NCBI RefSeq assembly: GCF_008929045.1
Contig: NZ_VFAH01000005.1
Span: 248,001-312,000, forward strand
Direction: 5' to 3'
DNA from: Noviherbaspirillum aerium
GTDB lineage: Bacteria > Pseudomonadota > Gammaproteobacteria > Burkholderiales > Burkholderiaceae_D
Length of the DNA stretch: 64,000 nt
Shown: positions 29,019-37,485 of the stretch, in pieces
Layout: each line of letters begins with the position of its first letter
Numbering within the stretch: the first letter of the stretch is position 1
Translations under genes and position numbers: made by a program
Notes under the pieces: generated by a model
What the model was told of the DNA's origin: nothing
Databases searched by the model: none
Seen by the model: only the letters and a program-made list of their open reading frames with translations

Positions 29019-29543
29019 TTATAAACTCGCAATATCCTTGCGCAATTCATCCATTTTCAGACGGCCCAGATACGATTTGCGGACCTTTCCCGTACTGTCG
29101 ATCAGCAGGGTGAACGGGAGGCCGCCTGCCTGATTGCCGAGTTGACGGGACAATTCCGTTCCGTTGAGGCCGCCCACGTAAATAGGATAGGTAATCTTGT
29201 ACTTGCCGACGAATTCAGCGATGTTCGATGGCGAATCAATGCCGATGCCGATGATCTGGGCTTTCTTCCCGACGTCCAGCTCGGACTGCAGTGCCGACAA
29301 TTCCGGCATTTCCTCAACGCAGGGTGCGCACCAGGTTGCCCAGAAATTAACCACCAAGGGACGGTCTTTCCATTGCGACAATTCCTGCGGCTTGCCCTGT
29401 GCATCCGGCATGGATTGGGAGAACAGCGCCGCGACCGCAGAAGTGTCGGCCTGCTGCGGGCTCGTCTGCTTGTGGCCTATATAAGCGCCAAGAGCAATGC
29501 AAATAACGGCAACTGCGCCGAAAATTCCCCAAGTTCTTTTCAT
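29019..29543 (-). CDS. TlpA/ResA-like membrane-anchored thioredoxin
   Basis: Periplasmic thiol-disulphide oxidoreductase of 174 residues: an N-terminal membrane anchor (TWGIFGAVAVICIALGAYIG) and a thioredoxin fold with the active site WATWCAPCVEEMPEL, then the cis-Pro region GGLPFTLLID. It is probably a reductant for cytochrome c maturation or other envelope thiols. GAAGGGAC precedes the ATG, which overlaps the stop of the preceding gene. Confidence 0.92.
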   Translation of the reverse strand: MKRTWGIFGAVAVICIALGAYIGHKQTSPQQADTSAVAALFSQSMPDAQGKPQELSQWKDRPLVVNFWATWCAPCVEEMPELSALQSELDVGKKAQIIGIGIDSPSNIAEFVGKYKITYPIYVGGLNGTELSRQLGNQAGGLPFTLLIDSTGKVRKSYLGRLKMDELRKDIASL

Positions 29544-30154
29544 GTCCCTTCGCTTTCCGCGATCAGTTGAAGTACCGCCTCGATATTGGCGCGCGCCATT
29601 TTACCGTCGGACGGCGTTCTGAGGGCGCCGCGCAAGTCATCCGTTTCATACAAGGCCAGATGCACCCCTTCGTTGTGCCACATGAAGCTGACGGTTTCCA
29701 CCGGTTCTCCGCGTCCCTTGAAGTGGGCCGTCTCCGAGACTTCGAAGTCGACATTCTTGTTGATCAGGAAAATTTCCACATCCTTGGCGCTTTCCGGGAA
29801 CAGCTGCAGATGGATGTCCGAGTGCTCGCCGGCAGTGCCGTTAAGGACGGCGCCGGTCAGGTAGGGGGAAAACAGTTGCAGATCCGTCATCAGCCGAACC
29901 GCCAGCTTGCGAAGATGCAACAGCCTGGCCGGCTGAGTGTCGCCGAAGAACAATTCATTGTAGGCGCGTACTTCCTCTTCGATCTGCGCATTGTCGGGCA
30001 TGTACTCGCCGCGCACCTTGGTATTGCCCAGCAGCTGCTTTGCCGCCTTGCGCTTGGCGGTGGCATAGTCGGCGCCGTCTTCGGCGATCATGCGGGCGGC
30101 GGCTGCGGCGATTTCCGCGCGCAGCATGTCGGTATTATTTGTAAAGTTGCTCAT
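29540..30154 (-). CDS. Conserved protein of unknown function next to mpl
   Basis: Protein of 204 residues; I do not recognise a named family. Residues about 1-70 are helical with a Lys-rich segment (KRKAAKQLLGNTKVRG). A central stretch GTAGEHSDIHLQLF loosely resembles the nucleotidyltransferase motif G-[ST]-x(5-9)-D-x-D but has His where the second Asp should be. The C-terminal part (FMWHNEGVHLALYETDDLRG) is mixed alpha/beta. It is divergent from mpl and coupled by an ATGA overlap to the thioredoxin gene. Start 30154 was chosen over 30253 because the upstream part is Pro/Arg-rich shadow. Confidence 0.6.
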   Translation of the reverse strand: MSNFTNNTDMLRAEIAAAAARMIAEDGADYATAKRKAAKQLLGNTKVRGEYMPDNAQIEEEVRAYNELFFGDTQPARLLHLRKLAVRLMTDLQLFSPYLTGAVLNGTAGEHSDIHLQLFPESAKDVEIFLINKNVDFEVSETAHFKGRGEPVETVSFMWHNEGVHLALYETDDLRGALRTPSDGKMARANIEAVLQLIAESEGT

Positions 30155-30307
30155 CTGACTGATGATACTCCGTAAGGCGGGTGGACGCGGGCAGGCGCCG
30201 GTCGGGTAAAATTCCGGATTCGCCGGCCACCGGCGGATTTGACCTCCTGTCATTGGACCTTTCTTTCGGCATTCCAGTCAGATTTCCTTTTCATTGAAAC
30301 AGCACAA

Positions 30308-31684
30308 ATGCACATCCACATTCTCGGCATCTGCGGTACCTTCATGGGCGGACTTGCAGTTTTGGCAAAACAGGCCGGCCACAAGGTAACCGGCTGCGAC
30401 GCCAATGTCTATCCGCCGATGAGCACCCAGCTGCAGGCGCAGGGCATCGAGCTGATCGAGGGCTTCGATCCCGCTCAGGTCAGCCTTCAGCCCGACCTGT
30501 ATGTGATCGGCAATGTCGTATCCCGCGGCAATCCGCTGATGGAGGAAATCCTCAACCGCGGCCTGGCTTATGTATCCGGCCCGCAGTGGATAGGCGAGCA
30601 CATCCTGCGCAACAAGTGGGTGTTGTCGGTGGCGGGTACGCACGGCAAGACGACCACCTCGTCGATGCTGGCCTGGATACTGGAAGACGCGGGCTATGAT
30701 CCCGGCTTCCTGATCGGCGGCGTGCCGATGAATTTCGGCATTTCCGCGCGGCTTTCCGGCAAGGGCGAGGAATCCCCGTTTTTCGTGATCGAGGCCGATG
30801 AATACGATACGGCGTTTTTCGACAAGCGCAGCAAGTTCGTTCACTATCGGACCAAGACCGCGGTCCTGAACAATCTTGAATATGACCATGCGGACATCTT
30901 CCCCGACCTGGGCGCCATCGAAACCCAGTTTCATCACCTGGTCCGGACCGTTCCCGGCGTCGGACGACTGATCGTCAATGCGCGGGAAGAATCATTGCGC
31001 CGGGTGGTCGACCGCGGATGCTGGAGCGAACAGGAATGGTTCGGTGTTGCGCAAGGCCAGGGCTGGTCGCTCACGGAGCATGATGACGGCCGCTTCGACG
31101 TGCTGTTCAATAATGAATTGCAGGGCACCGTGAACTGGGCGCTCACCGGCGAGCACAACCGGATGAATGCGCTGGCCTCGATCGCCGCGGCGCGCCATGT
31201 CGGCGTGGTGCCCGCGGTCGCCATCGAAGCGCTGTCGAAGTTCGAAAACGTCAAGCGCCGCATGGAAGTGCGAGGCGCGGTGCGCGACATCACGGTCTAC
31301 GACGACTTCGCCCATCATCCCACCGCGATCGCCACCACGGTGGCCGGCCTGCGCAAGAAAATCGGATCGTCGCGCATTCTTGCCGTGCTGGAGCCGCGTT
31401 CGAACACCATGAAACTGGGCACCATGAAGGAAGCGCTGCCGGGCAGCCTGGTCGATGCCGACCTCGTATTCGGCTACGGCGCCAGGGCGGGCAAGGATGC
31501 GCTCGGCTGGAATCTGGGCGAGGCGCTCGCGCCGCTCGGACAAAAGGCTGGCGCCTATGACGATATCGGTGCACTGGTCCAGGCGATCGTGAAGGCGGCC
31601 CGCCCGGGCGACCATGTGCTGGTCATGAGCAACGGCGGCTTCGGCGGCGTGCATCAGAAGATCCTGGACGCGCTGGCGCAATGA
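30308..31684 (+). CDS. mpl: UDP-MurNAc:L-alanyl-gamma-D-Glu-meso-DAP ligase
   Basis: Murein recycling ligase that attaches recovered tripeptide to UDP-MurNAc. The 458-residue Mur-ligase-type protein has MHIHILGICGTFMGGLA at the N terminus, the ATP loop VAGTHGKTTTSSML, EADEYDTAFFDKRSKF and VYDDFAHHPTAI, all typical of Mpl rather than MurC. It complements AmpD in the recycling pathway. Its stop overlaps the start of the esterase gene (ATGA). Confidence 0.96.
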   Translation: MHIHILGICGTFMGGLAVLAKQAGHKVTGCDANVYPPMSTQLQAQGIELIEGFDPAQVSLQPDLYVIGNVVSRGNPLMEEILNRGLAYVSGPQWIGEHILRNKWVLSVAGTHGKTTTSSMLAWILEDAGYDPGFLIGGVPMNFGISARLSGKGEESPFFVIEADEYDTAFFDKRSKFVHYRTKTAVLNNLEYDHADIFPDLGAIETQFHHLVRTVPGVGRLIVNAREESLRRVVDRGCWSEQEWFGVAQGQGWSLTEHDDGRFDVLFNNELQGTVNWALTGEHNRMNALASIAAARHVGVVPAVAIEALSKFENVKRRMEVRGAVRDITVYDDFAHHPTAIATTVAGLRKKIGSSRILAVLEPRSNTMKLGTMKEALPGSLVDADLVFGYGARAGKDALGWNLGEALAPLGQKAGAYDDIGALVQAIVKAARPGDHVLVMSNGGFGGVHQKILDALAQ

Positions 31685-32265
31685 TTCTTTACCTGCACGG
31701 CTTCCGCTCGTCACCGCAGTCGTTCAAGGCGCGCGTCCTGGCGCAGAGGATGGAGGCGCTCGGCCGCGCTTCGGAATACCGGTGTCCGCAACTGCCGGCG
31801 TCGCCGCGCGAAGCCATCGCCCTGGCGCGTGAAATTGCCGCCGGCACAACACCCGATGAGCTCTGCCTGGTCGGTTCCTCACTGGGTGGATACTACGCCA
31901 CCCATCTGGCGGAAGCCTTGGGCTGCCGTGCGGTGCTGCTCAATCCCGCGGTGCAGCCGCCGCGCGACCTGGAAAAATATGTCGGCGTCACAACGGCCTA
32001 TCATTCGAATGAACGCTTCGAATTCAAGCGGGAATATATCGATGAGCTGAAATCGCTCGCGGTCGAAAGGATCAGCTTGCCGCAGCGCTATTTCCTGATT
32101 GCAGCCACGGGCGATGAAGTGCTCGACTGGCAGGAGATGGTGGCGCATTATCCGGGAGCGCGGCATATCGTCATCAACGGCAGCGATCACGGCATTTCCG
32201 AATTCGCGGATTATGCCGACCGGGTACTGCAGTTCTGCGGCATCGAGACGGGATCGCCGCGGTGA
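31681..32265 (+). CDS. YqiA-like alpha/beta hydrolase
   Basis: Predicted esterase of 194 residues in the YqiA/YcfP (UPF0227) family. It begins with the oxyanion segment MILYLHGFRSSPQSFKA. The nucleophile elbow is GSSLGGYYAT, and the catalytic His is in INGSDHGISEF near residue 178; an Asp follows in YFLIAATGDEVLDW. The physiological substrate is unknown. It is overlapped by mpl upstream and ubiC downstream. Confidence 0.85.
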   Translation: MILYLHGFRSSPQSFKARVLAQRMEALGRASEYRCPQLPASPREAIALAREIAAGTTPDELCLVGSSLGGYYATHLAEALGCRAVLLNPAVQPPRDLEKYVGVTTAYHSNERFEFKREYIDELKSLAVERISLPQRYFLIAATGDEVLDWQEMVAHYPGARHIVINGSDHGISEFADYADRVLQFCGIETGSPR

Positions 32266-32864
32266 CCGCTCGTTCCTTCACGCATGCGCGCTGGAGCACG
32301 CATGTCAATGCCGTATGCCCGGAGCGCATGCTGCGCGACTGGCTGGTGGACGACATGTCGCTGACGCAGAAGCTCAGCGCACGCAGCGGGCAATTCCGCG
32401 TGCAGCGCCTGCGCCAGGCACGCGGCGTGTGCCTGCGGGATGAATATCAGCTCGCGGGTTTGCCGCGTCCGCTGCAGGTGCAGGAAAGGGAAGTGCTGCT
32501 GCGCTGCGACGGCAGGCCGGTAGTGTTTGCGCACACCGTCGTGCCGCTGGCGGCAAGCGCCGCCGACTGGCCGTTCTTCGGCACCCTGGGCGACCGGTCG
32601 CTGGGCACCACGCTGTTCGGCGATCCGCGCGTTGCGCGCGGCCGGCTGCAATACGCGCGACTGCCCGCGCAGCATCCGCTGACGCGCCGCGCAAGCCGCG
32701 CACTGGAAGGACAAGTATTCGCATCGCCGCTGTTTGCGCGACGATGCCTGTATCAAAGAAAGAAGGGCGTACTGCTGGTGACCGAAGTGTTTCTTCCAGC
32801 CATCGCCGACCTCGGGTCGACTCCACGGCAGCAGCTTGGGCGACATGACGAATCAACACGCTGA
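32262..32864 (+). CDS. ubiC: Chorismate pyruvate-lyase
   Basis: Converts chorismate to 4-hydroxybenzoate and pyruvate, the entry to ubiquinone synthesis. The 200-residue product is somewhat longer than E. coli UbiC (165), with the extra length at both ends. It has the family features MLRDWLVDDMSLTQKL, VQEREVLLRCDGRPVVFAHTVVP and the C-terminal catalytic LLVTEVFLPA. It starts with GTG overlapping the upstream stop (GTGA). Confidence 0.9.
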   Translation: MTARSFTHARWSTHVNAVCPERMLRDWLVDDMSLTQKLSARSGQFRVQRLRQARGVCLRDEYQLAGLPRPLQVQEREVLLRCDGRPVVFAHTVVPLAASAADWPFFGTLGDRSLGTTLFGDPRVARGRLQYARLPAQHPLTRRASRALEGQVFASPLFARRCLYQRKKGVLLVTEVFLPAIADLGSTPRQQLGRHDESTR

Positions 32865-32879
32865 AAAGCGAAGCAATCC

Positions 32880-34868
32880 ATGAATCTATTCTTTGAAGAG
32901 TCCGGCGATTTCAAGGCCGGCGCGGTTCTTTCCCAGCAGGGCGAGGCCTACCAGGTCGAAATGCAATCCGGCAAGCGGACCAAGGTCAAGGCGCGCGACG
33001 TGCTGCTGCAGTTTTCCTCGCCCGAGCCGGCACAGTTGCTGTCCGATGCCAAGACCATCGCCGACGACATCGATCTCGACTTCCTGTGGGAGGTCGCGGG
33101 ACAGGAGGAATTCGGATTCGCCGAACTCGGCACGGAATATTTCGGCCATGATCCCAAGCCGCATGAAGCGGCCGGCCTGCTGCTGCGCCTGCATAACGCG
33201 CCGATCTATTTTTACAAGAAGGGCAAGGGACGTTACAAGGCGGCCCCGGAAGATTCGCTCAAGGCGGCGCTCGCCGGCATCGAAAAGAAAAAGCAGCAGG
33301 CCTTGATCCAGGCACAGTATGTGGAAGAGCTCAAGGCCGGCCGTCTGCCCGACAGCTTCAAGCCGATCGTGATGCAGCTGCTGTTCAAGCCGGACAAGAA
33401 CGGCATCGAGTACAAGGCGCTGGAAGCCGCCTGCTCGGAGCTGCAGACCACGCCGCAGCGCCTGATGCTCGCCGTCGGCGGCATCGCCTCGGCAAAGCAG
33501 CTGCACATGATGCGCTTCCTGCAGGAATACTTCCCGAAGGGCACGGGTTTCCCGGCCATCGCCATACCGCAGTCGCCGCAGCTGCCGGTGGCGGAGGTCG
33601 GGGCATTTTCCATCGATGACGTCACCACGACCGAAATCGATGATGCCTTCTCGGTGGTCGAACTCGGCGATGGCAAGATCCGCGTTGGCATTCATATCGC
33701 GGCACCGGGACTCGGCATCCGGCGCGGCGATGCGATCGACGGCATCGCCCGCCAGCGCATGTCCACCGTGTACATGCCCGGCGACAAGATCACGATGCTG
33801 CCCGATGAACTGGTAGACGCCTTCACGCTGGCGGAAGGCCGCACCTGTCCCGCCTTGTCGCTGTATGCCACGCTCAATACCGCGGACTGGTCCATCATCT
33901 CGACCGAAACCCGCGCCGAGGCAGTACCGATCGCAGCCAATCTGCGCCACAACGACCTCGATGCGCTGGTCACCGAAGACAATCTCGCGGCCGGCACCGG
34001 CGATTATCCCTACAAGAGCGACATCGCGCTGTTGTGGCAATGGTCGCAGGTGCTCGAACAGGGCCGCATGGCCAAGCGCGAGAGCTTCGGACTCCGGCCC
34101 GAGCAGAACAACCGGGTCGACTTCAACTTCTATGTCGAGGACGACATCGTCTCCATCGTGCGCCGCAAGCGCGGCGCGCCGCTCGACAAGATCGTCGCCG
34201 AGCTGATGATTTTCGCCAACAGCACCTGGGGCAAGCTGATGCACGACCACGGCGTGCCCGGCATCTACCGCACGCAGGGAGCATCCGGCGGCGGCTGGGC
34301 GGCCAAGATGCAGGTGCGCATGCTCACGCATGCGGCGCCGCACCAGGGACTGGGGGTCGACCAGTATGCCTGGAGCACCTCGCCGCTGCGCCGCTATACC
34401 GACCTTGTCAACCAGTGGCAGATCCTTGCCTGTATCGAACACGGCGTCACCGCCCCGCTGGCGGCGCCGTTCAAGCCCAAGGATGCCGACCTGTTCGCGG
34501 TGGTGTCCGCGTTCGATGCGGCCTATGGCGCCTATGCCGATTTCCAGAGCAACATGGAACGTTTCTGGTGTCTGCGCTGGCTGTCGCAGGAAAACGCCAA
34601 ACATGTGGAAGCCGTGGTGCTCAAGGATGAGGTGCTCAGGCTGGTTGACATTCCGCTCATCATTCGCCTGCCGGCCATGCCGCAGGCGGCGCGCGGTACC
34701 CAGGTCAAGCTGGATCTGATCCGCTGGGATGAGGTCGACCTCAACATCGAGGCCCGCCTGATCGAATTGACAAGCGCAAGCGCTCCGGAAGTTGAAAGTA
34801 CGGAAAGCATCGATGGTGAAATCGCCACAAGCGAGACCGAAGCAGGCGCTGAGTCTGTTTCTGAGTGA
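32880..34868 (+). CDS. RNB-domain exoribonuclease (RNase II family)
   Basis: Predicted 3'-5' exoribonuclease of 662 residues. The RNB domain (about 235-530) has the metal site DDVTTTEIDDAF: Asp246, Glu252, Asp254 and Asp255 correspond to RNase II Asp201, Asp207, Asp209 and Asp210, so one ligand is Glu instead of Asp. FGLRPEQNNRVDFNFYVED and the Ser/Thr-rich STSPLRRYTDLVNQ segment follow as in the family. The N-terminal part is not a canonical cold-shock domain. An acidic C-terminal tail (about 640-662) is unusual. A 15-bp gap follows ubiC. Confidence 0.88.
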   Translation: MNLFFEESGDFKAGAVLSQQGEAYQVEMQSGKRTKVKARDVLLQFSSPEPAQLLSDAKTIADDIDLDFLWEVAGQEEFGFAELGTEYFGHDPKPHEAAGLLLRLHNAPIYFYKKGKGRYKAAPEDSLKAALAGIEKKKQQALIQAQYVEELKAGRLPDSFKPIVMQLLFKPDKNGIEYKALEAACSELQTTPQRLMLAVGGIASAKQLHMMRFLQEYFPKGTGFPAIAIPQSPQLPVAEVGAFSIDDVTTTEIDDAFSVVELGDGKIRVGIHIAAPGLGIRRGDAIDGIARQRMSTVYMPGDKITMLPDELVDAFTLAEGRTCPALSLYATLNTADWSIISTETRAEAVPIAANLRHNDLDALVTEDNLAAGTGDYPYKSDIALLWQWSQVLEQGRMAKRESFGLRPEQNNRVDFNFYVEDDIVSIVRRKRGAPLDKIVAELMIFANSTWGKLMHDHGVPGIYRTQGASGGGWAAKMQVRMLTHAAPHQGLGVDQYAWSTSPLRRYTDLVNQWQILACIEHGVTAPLAAPFKPKDADLFAVVSAFDAAYGAYADFQSNMERFWCLRWLSQENAKHVEAVVLKDEVLRLVDIPLIIRLPAMPQAARGTQVKLDLIRWDEVDLNIEARLIELTSASAPEVESTESIDGEIATSETEAGAESVSE

Positions 34869-34940
34869 AAAAGAGCGGCAAGGCAGGGGCGGCTTTATCG
34901 TAAAATCCCAAGCTTCTGCAACCGCCTTTTCCTTAGCTGC

Positions 34941-35843
34941 GTGAAGTTACTTTTTCCACAAAACCGCACCTTGTCGATCGCCGTCGCGGCATCCGTGCTG
35001 GTGCACGGGGCGCTGCTGGCAGTGCGGTTCGCGGCACCCGACGCCTTCAATTTCAAGCCCGTGGATCCGGGCCTGGAAGTCATCCTGGTGAACGCCAAGC
35101 ATGACCGCGCGCCGTTGAAGGCGGAGGCGCTCGCCCAGGCCAATCTCGATGGCGGCGGCAATGCCGAGACCGGCCGCTCCAAGTCGCCGCTGCCCGACAT
35201 GCGGCGCAATGAAGACGGCGACGGCATGAAGTCCATGCAGCGCCGCATCGAGGAACTGGAGCGGCAGCAGCGCATGCTGACCCAGATGAACAAGAAGTCC
35301 AAGGTGGCGTCGGCGCCGACCAAGGATCAGCCGACGCCGCAGGTCACCCAGCCGCGGCCGGAAGCCGCCGACGCCAGCGAAAGCGCAAAGGAAATCCTGC
35401 GGCGGGAAGCGGAAATCGCCAAGCGCATCGAGGATGAAAACAAGCGCCCCAAGAAGACCTTCATATCCCCGAGCACGCGCGAAGTCGGCTACGCGATGTA
35501 CTTCAGCAGCGTGCGCGAAAAAATCGAAAAGGTCGGCACCGTCAATTTTCCGCAGAAGGATGGCAAGAAGATGTACGGCGAACTGACGCTCTCCATCTCC
35601 ATCTTCCAGGACGGCAGCATTTACGTGAAGGACAAGGATGAGGGGATTGCCGTCGAGCGCTCTTCCGGCAATCCGGCGCTTGACGACGCCGCCCGCCGCA
35701 TCGTGCGCCGCGCCGCGCCCTTCGGCGCCTTCGCCAAGAACATGCGGTCGAGCGACAAGGACGACGTGTGGATCATGACCACGCGCTTCAAATTTACAAG
35801 AGAGAACGAACTCGAAGCGGAAATGCAGGGGAGCGCCCATTGA
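34941..35843 (+). CDS. TonB-family energy transducer
   Basis: Protein of 300 residues: an N-terminal transmembrane anchor (LSIAVAASVLVHGALLAVRF), a long charged coiled-coil region (about 95-175), and a C-terminal domain that ends VWIMTTRFKFTREN, typical of TonB C-terminal modules. The domain couples the proton gradient to outer-membrane receptors in classical TonB. No exbB/exbD genes are adjacent. A GTG start at 34941 is used; its stop overlaps the aroE start. Confidence 0.75.
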   Translation: MKLLFPQNRTLSIAVAASVLVHGALLAVRFAAPDAFNFKPVDPGLEVILVNAKHDRAPLKAEALAQANLDGGGNAETGRSKSPLPDMRRNEDGDGMKSMQRRIEELERQQRMLTQMNKKSKVASAPTKDQPTPQVTQPRPEAADASESAKEILRREAEIAKRIEDENKRPKKTFISPSTREVGYAMYFSSVREKIEKVGTVNFPQKDGKKMYGELTLSISIFQDGSIYVKDKDEGIAVERSSGNPALDDAARRIVRRAAPFGAFAKNMRSSDKDDVWIMTTRFKFTRENELEAEMQGSAH

Positions 35844-36661
35844 GTGCAGGAACGGATCGTTATGGCGTGATCGGCAACCCGGTCGCGCACAGCAAATCGC
35901 CGGATATCCACGCGGCTTTCGCCAGGCAGACGGAACAGGCGCTGACGTATGAGCGGCTGCTTGCGCCGCTCGATGGTTTTGCATCGACAGTGCGGGCATT
36001 GATCGAACAGGGCTTCAAGGGCGCCAACGTGACCGTGCCGTTCAAGCTCGAAGCCTTCGCGCTTGCCGGCGCATTGAGCGAGCGGGCCGAAGCGGCGGGC
36101 GCGGTCAACACCCTCAAGTTCGACGGTGGCGCCATTGTCGGCGACAACACCGACGGCATGGGCCTGGTCACCGATATCGTGGCCAATGCAGGCGTGGCCA
36201 TGCGCGGCAAGCGCATCCTGCTGATGGGCGCCGGCGGCGCCGCGCGCGGCGTGGTGCTGCCCATCCTCGCGCAGGCGCCGGAGCAGCTGGTGATTGCAAA
36301 CCGCACCGCGTCGAAGGCAAAGGAACTGGCCGAGCGGTTTTCCGGCAAGGGCGCCATCGCCGCCTGCGATTTCGAATCCCTGCAGGATAGCTTCGATGTC
36401 GTCATCAATGCCACCTCCGCCAGCCTCTCATCCGATCTGCCGCCGCTGCCGGCCCGCGCATTCGCGGAAGGCTGCCTGGCCTATGACATGATGTACGGAC
36501 CGGCGCCGACGGTGTTCATGGAATTCGCCCGCCAGCATGGCGCAGCGACCCGCGACGGACTCGGGATGCTCGTGGAGCAGGCCGCGGAATCCTTCCATCT
36601 GTGGCGCGGCGTGCGCCCCGCCACCCGGACGGTGTACGACGACCTGCGTTCGAAACTCTGA
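35840..36661 (+). CDS. aroE: Shikimate dehydrogenase
   Basis: NADP-dependent reduction of 3-dehydroshikimate. The product (273 residues) has RYGVIGNPVAHSKSPDIHAAF at the N terminus, GANVTVPFK, NTDGMGL, the Rossmann loop GAGGAARGVVLPIL and GLGMLVEQAAESF. The start is a TTG at 35840 overlapping the tonB stop (TTGA), with GGGGAG upstream; the frame is open further back but only as shadow. Downstream mtgA begins after 5 bp. Confidence 0.95.
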   Translation: MSAGTDRYGVIGNPVAHSKSPDIHAAFARQTEQALTYERLLAPLDGFASTVRALIEQGFKGANVTVPFKLEAFALAGALSERAEAAGAVNTLKFDGGAIVGDNTDGMGLVTDIVANAGVAMRGKRILLMGAGGAARGVVLPILAQAPEQLVIANRTASKAKELAERFSGKGAIAACDFESLQDSFDVVINATSASLSSDLPPLPARAFAEGCLAYDMMYGPAPTVFMEFARQHGAATRDGLGMLVEQAAESFHLWRGVRPATRTVYDDLRSKL

Positions 36662-36666
36662 GCGTC

Positions 36667-37362
36667 ATGAAATTCCTGCGCAAACTCTTGCTGTGGCTGA
36701 TCGTCGCGCCGATCGTGGTCGTGCTCGCCATGCAGCTGTATTTCTTTGCGCAAATCTGGTGGTGGATAGACCATAACCCCGACTCGACAAGCTTCATGGA
36801 CCAGCAGTTGTCGGTGCTGCGCGAGAAGAACCCGAATGCCCGGCTCAAGCACAAATGGGTGCCTTACGACCGCATATCGAAGCACCTGAAACGCGCCATC
36901 ATCGCCGCCGAGGATTCGCATTTTTCCGAGCATGAAGGCGTGGACTGGGATGCGATGCAGAAGGCCTACGAAAAGAACACCAGGAAGGGCAAGGTGATCG
37001 CCGGCGGCTCCACGATCACCCAGCAGCTTGCCAAAAACCTGTTCCTGTCGGGTGAGCGCAGCTACCTGCGCAAGGCCCAGGAAGTGGTGATTACCTACAT
37101 GCTGGAACACCTGATGGAAAAGGAAAGGATCTTCGAGATCTACCTGAACGTCGTGGAATGGGGCGTCGGCGTGTTCGGCGCGGAGGCCGCCGCCCAGCAT
37201 TACTACGGCGTTTCGGCCGCCAATCTGAATGCGCCCCAGGCTGCGAGGCTGGCGGTCATGCTGCCGCGTCCGCGCTTCTACGACAAGAATCGCAACTCCG
37301 CCTATCTTGCGCAGCGCACGAATCTGATCCTGCGGCGCATGGGCGCGGCGGCACTGCCCTAG
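36667..37362 (+). CDS. mtgA: Monofunctional peptidoglycan glycosyltransferase
   Basis: Polymerises glycan chains from lipid II. The 231-residue protein has an N-terminal transmembrane helix (LLLWLIVAPIVVVLAMQLYF) and a GT51 domain with the catalytic Glu in IAAEDSHFSEHEGVDW. GGSTITQQLAKNLFL and EIYLNVVEWG follow. There is no transpeptidase domain. The aroE-mtgA pair is conserved in many betaproteobacteria. The TAG stop is supplied by the left end of the palindromic repeat that follows. Confidence 0.96.
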   Translation: MKFLRKLLLWLIVAPIVVVLAMQLYFFAQIWWWIDHNPDSTSFMDQQLSVLREKNPNARLKHKWVPYDRISKHLKRAIIAAEDSHFSEHEGVDWDAMQKAYEKNTRKGKVIAGGSTITQQLAKNLFLSGERSYLRKAQEVVITYMLEHLMEKERIFEIYLNVVEWGVGVFGAEAAAQHYYGVSAANLNAPQAARLAVMLPRPRFYDKNRNSAYLAQRTNLILRRMGAAALP

Positions 37363-37485
37363 GCTGTCTTTGATAAGCGTCGCGAGCGGTCCGTAGTCAC
37401 GTCGAGGAGCGCACGCGTACGGACGTACGCAGAGCACCGCAGGCGTGGATCCGGACCGCGCAGCAGCTTATCAAACACAGCCTAG
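37359..37485. repeat. Dispersed palindromic element, copy B (complete, 127 bp)
   Basis: Its ends are 20-bp terminal inverted repeats with 19 matches: CTAGGCTGTCTTTGATAAGC at 37359-37378 and GCTTATCAAACACAGCCTAG at 37466-37485. The interior includes GTACGGACGTACG. The mtgA stop codon TAG is part of its left CTAG. It matches copy A (12138) and, reversed, copy C (57998). Confidence 0.85.
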
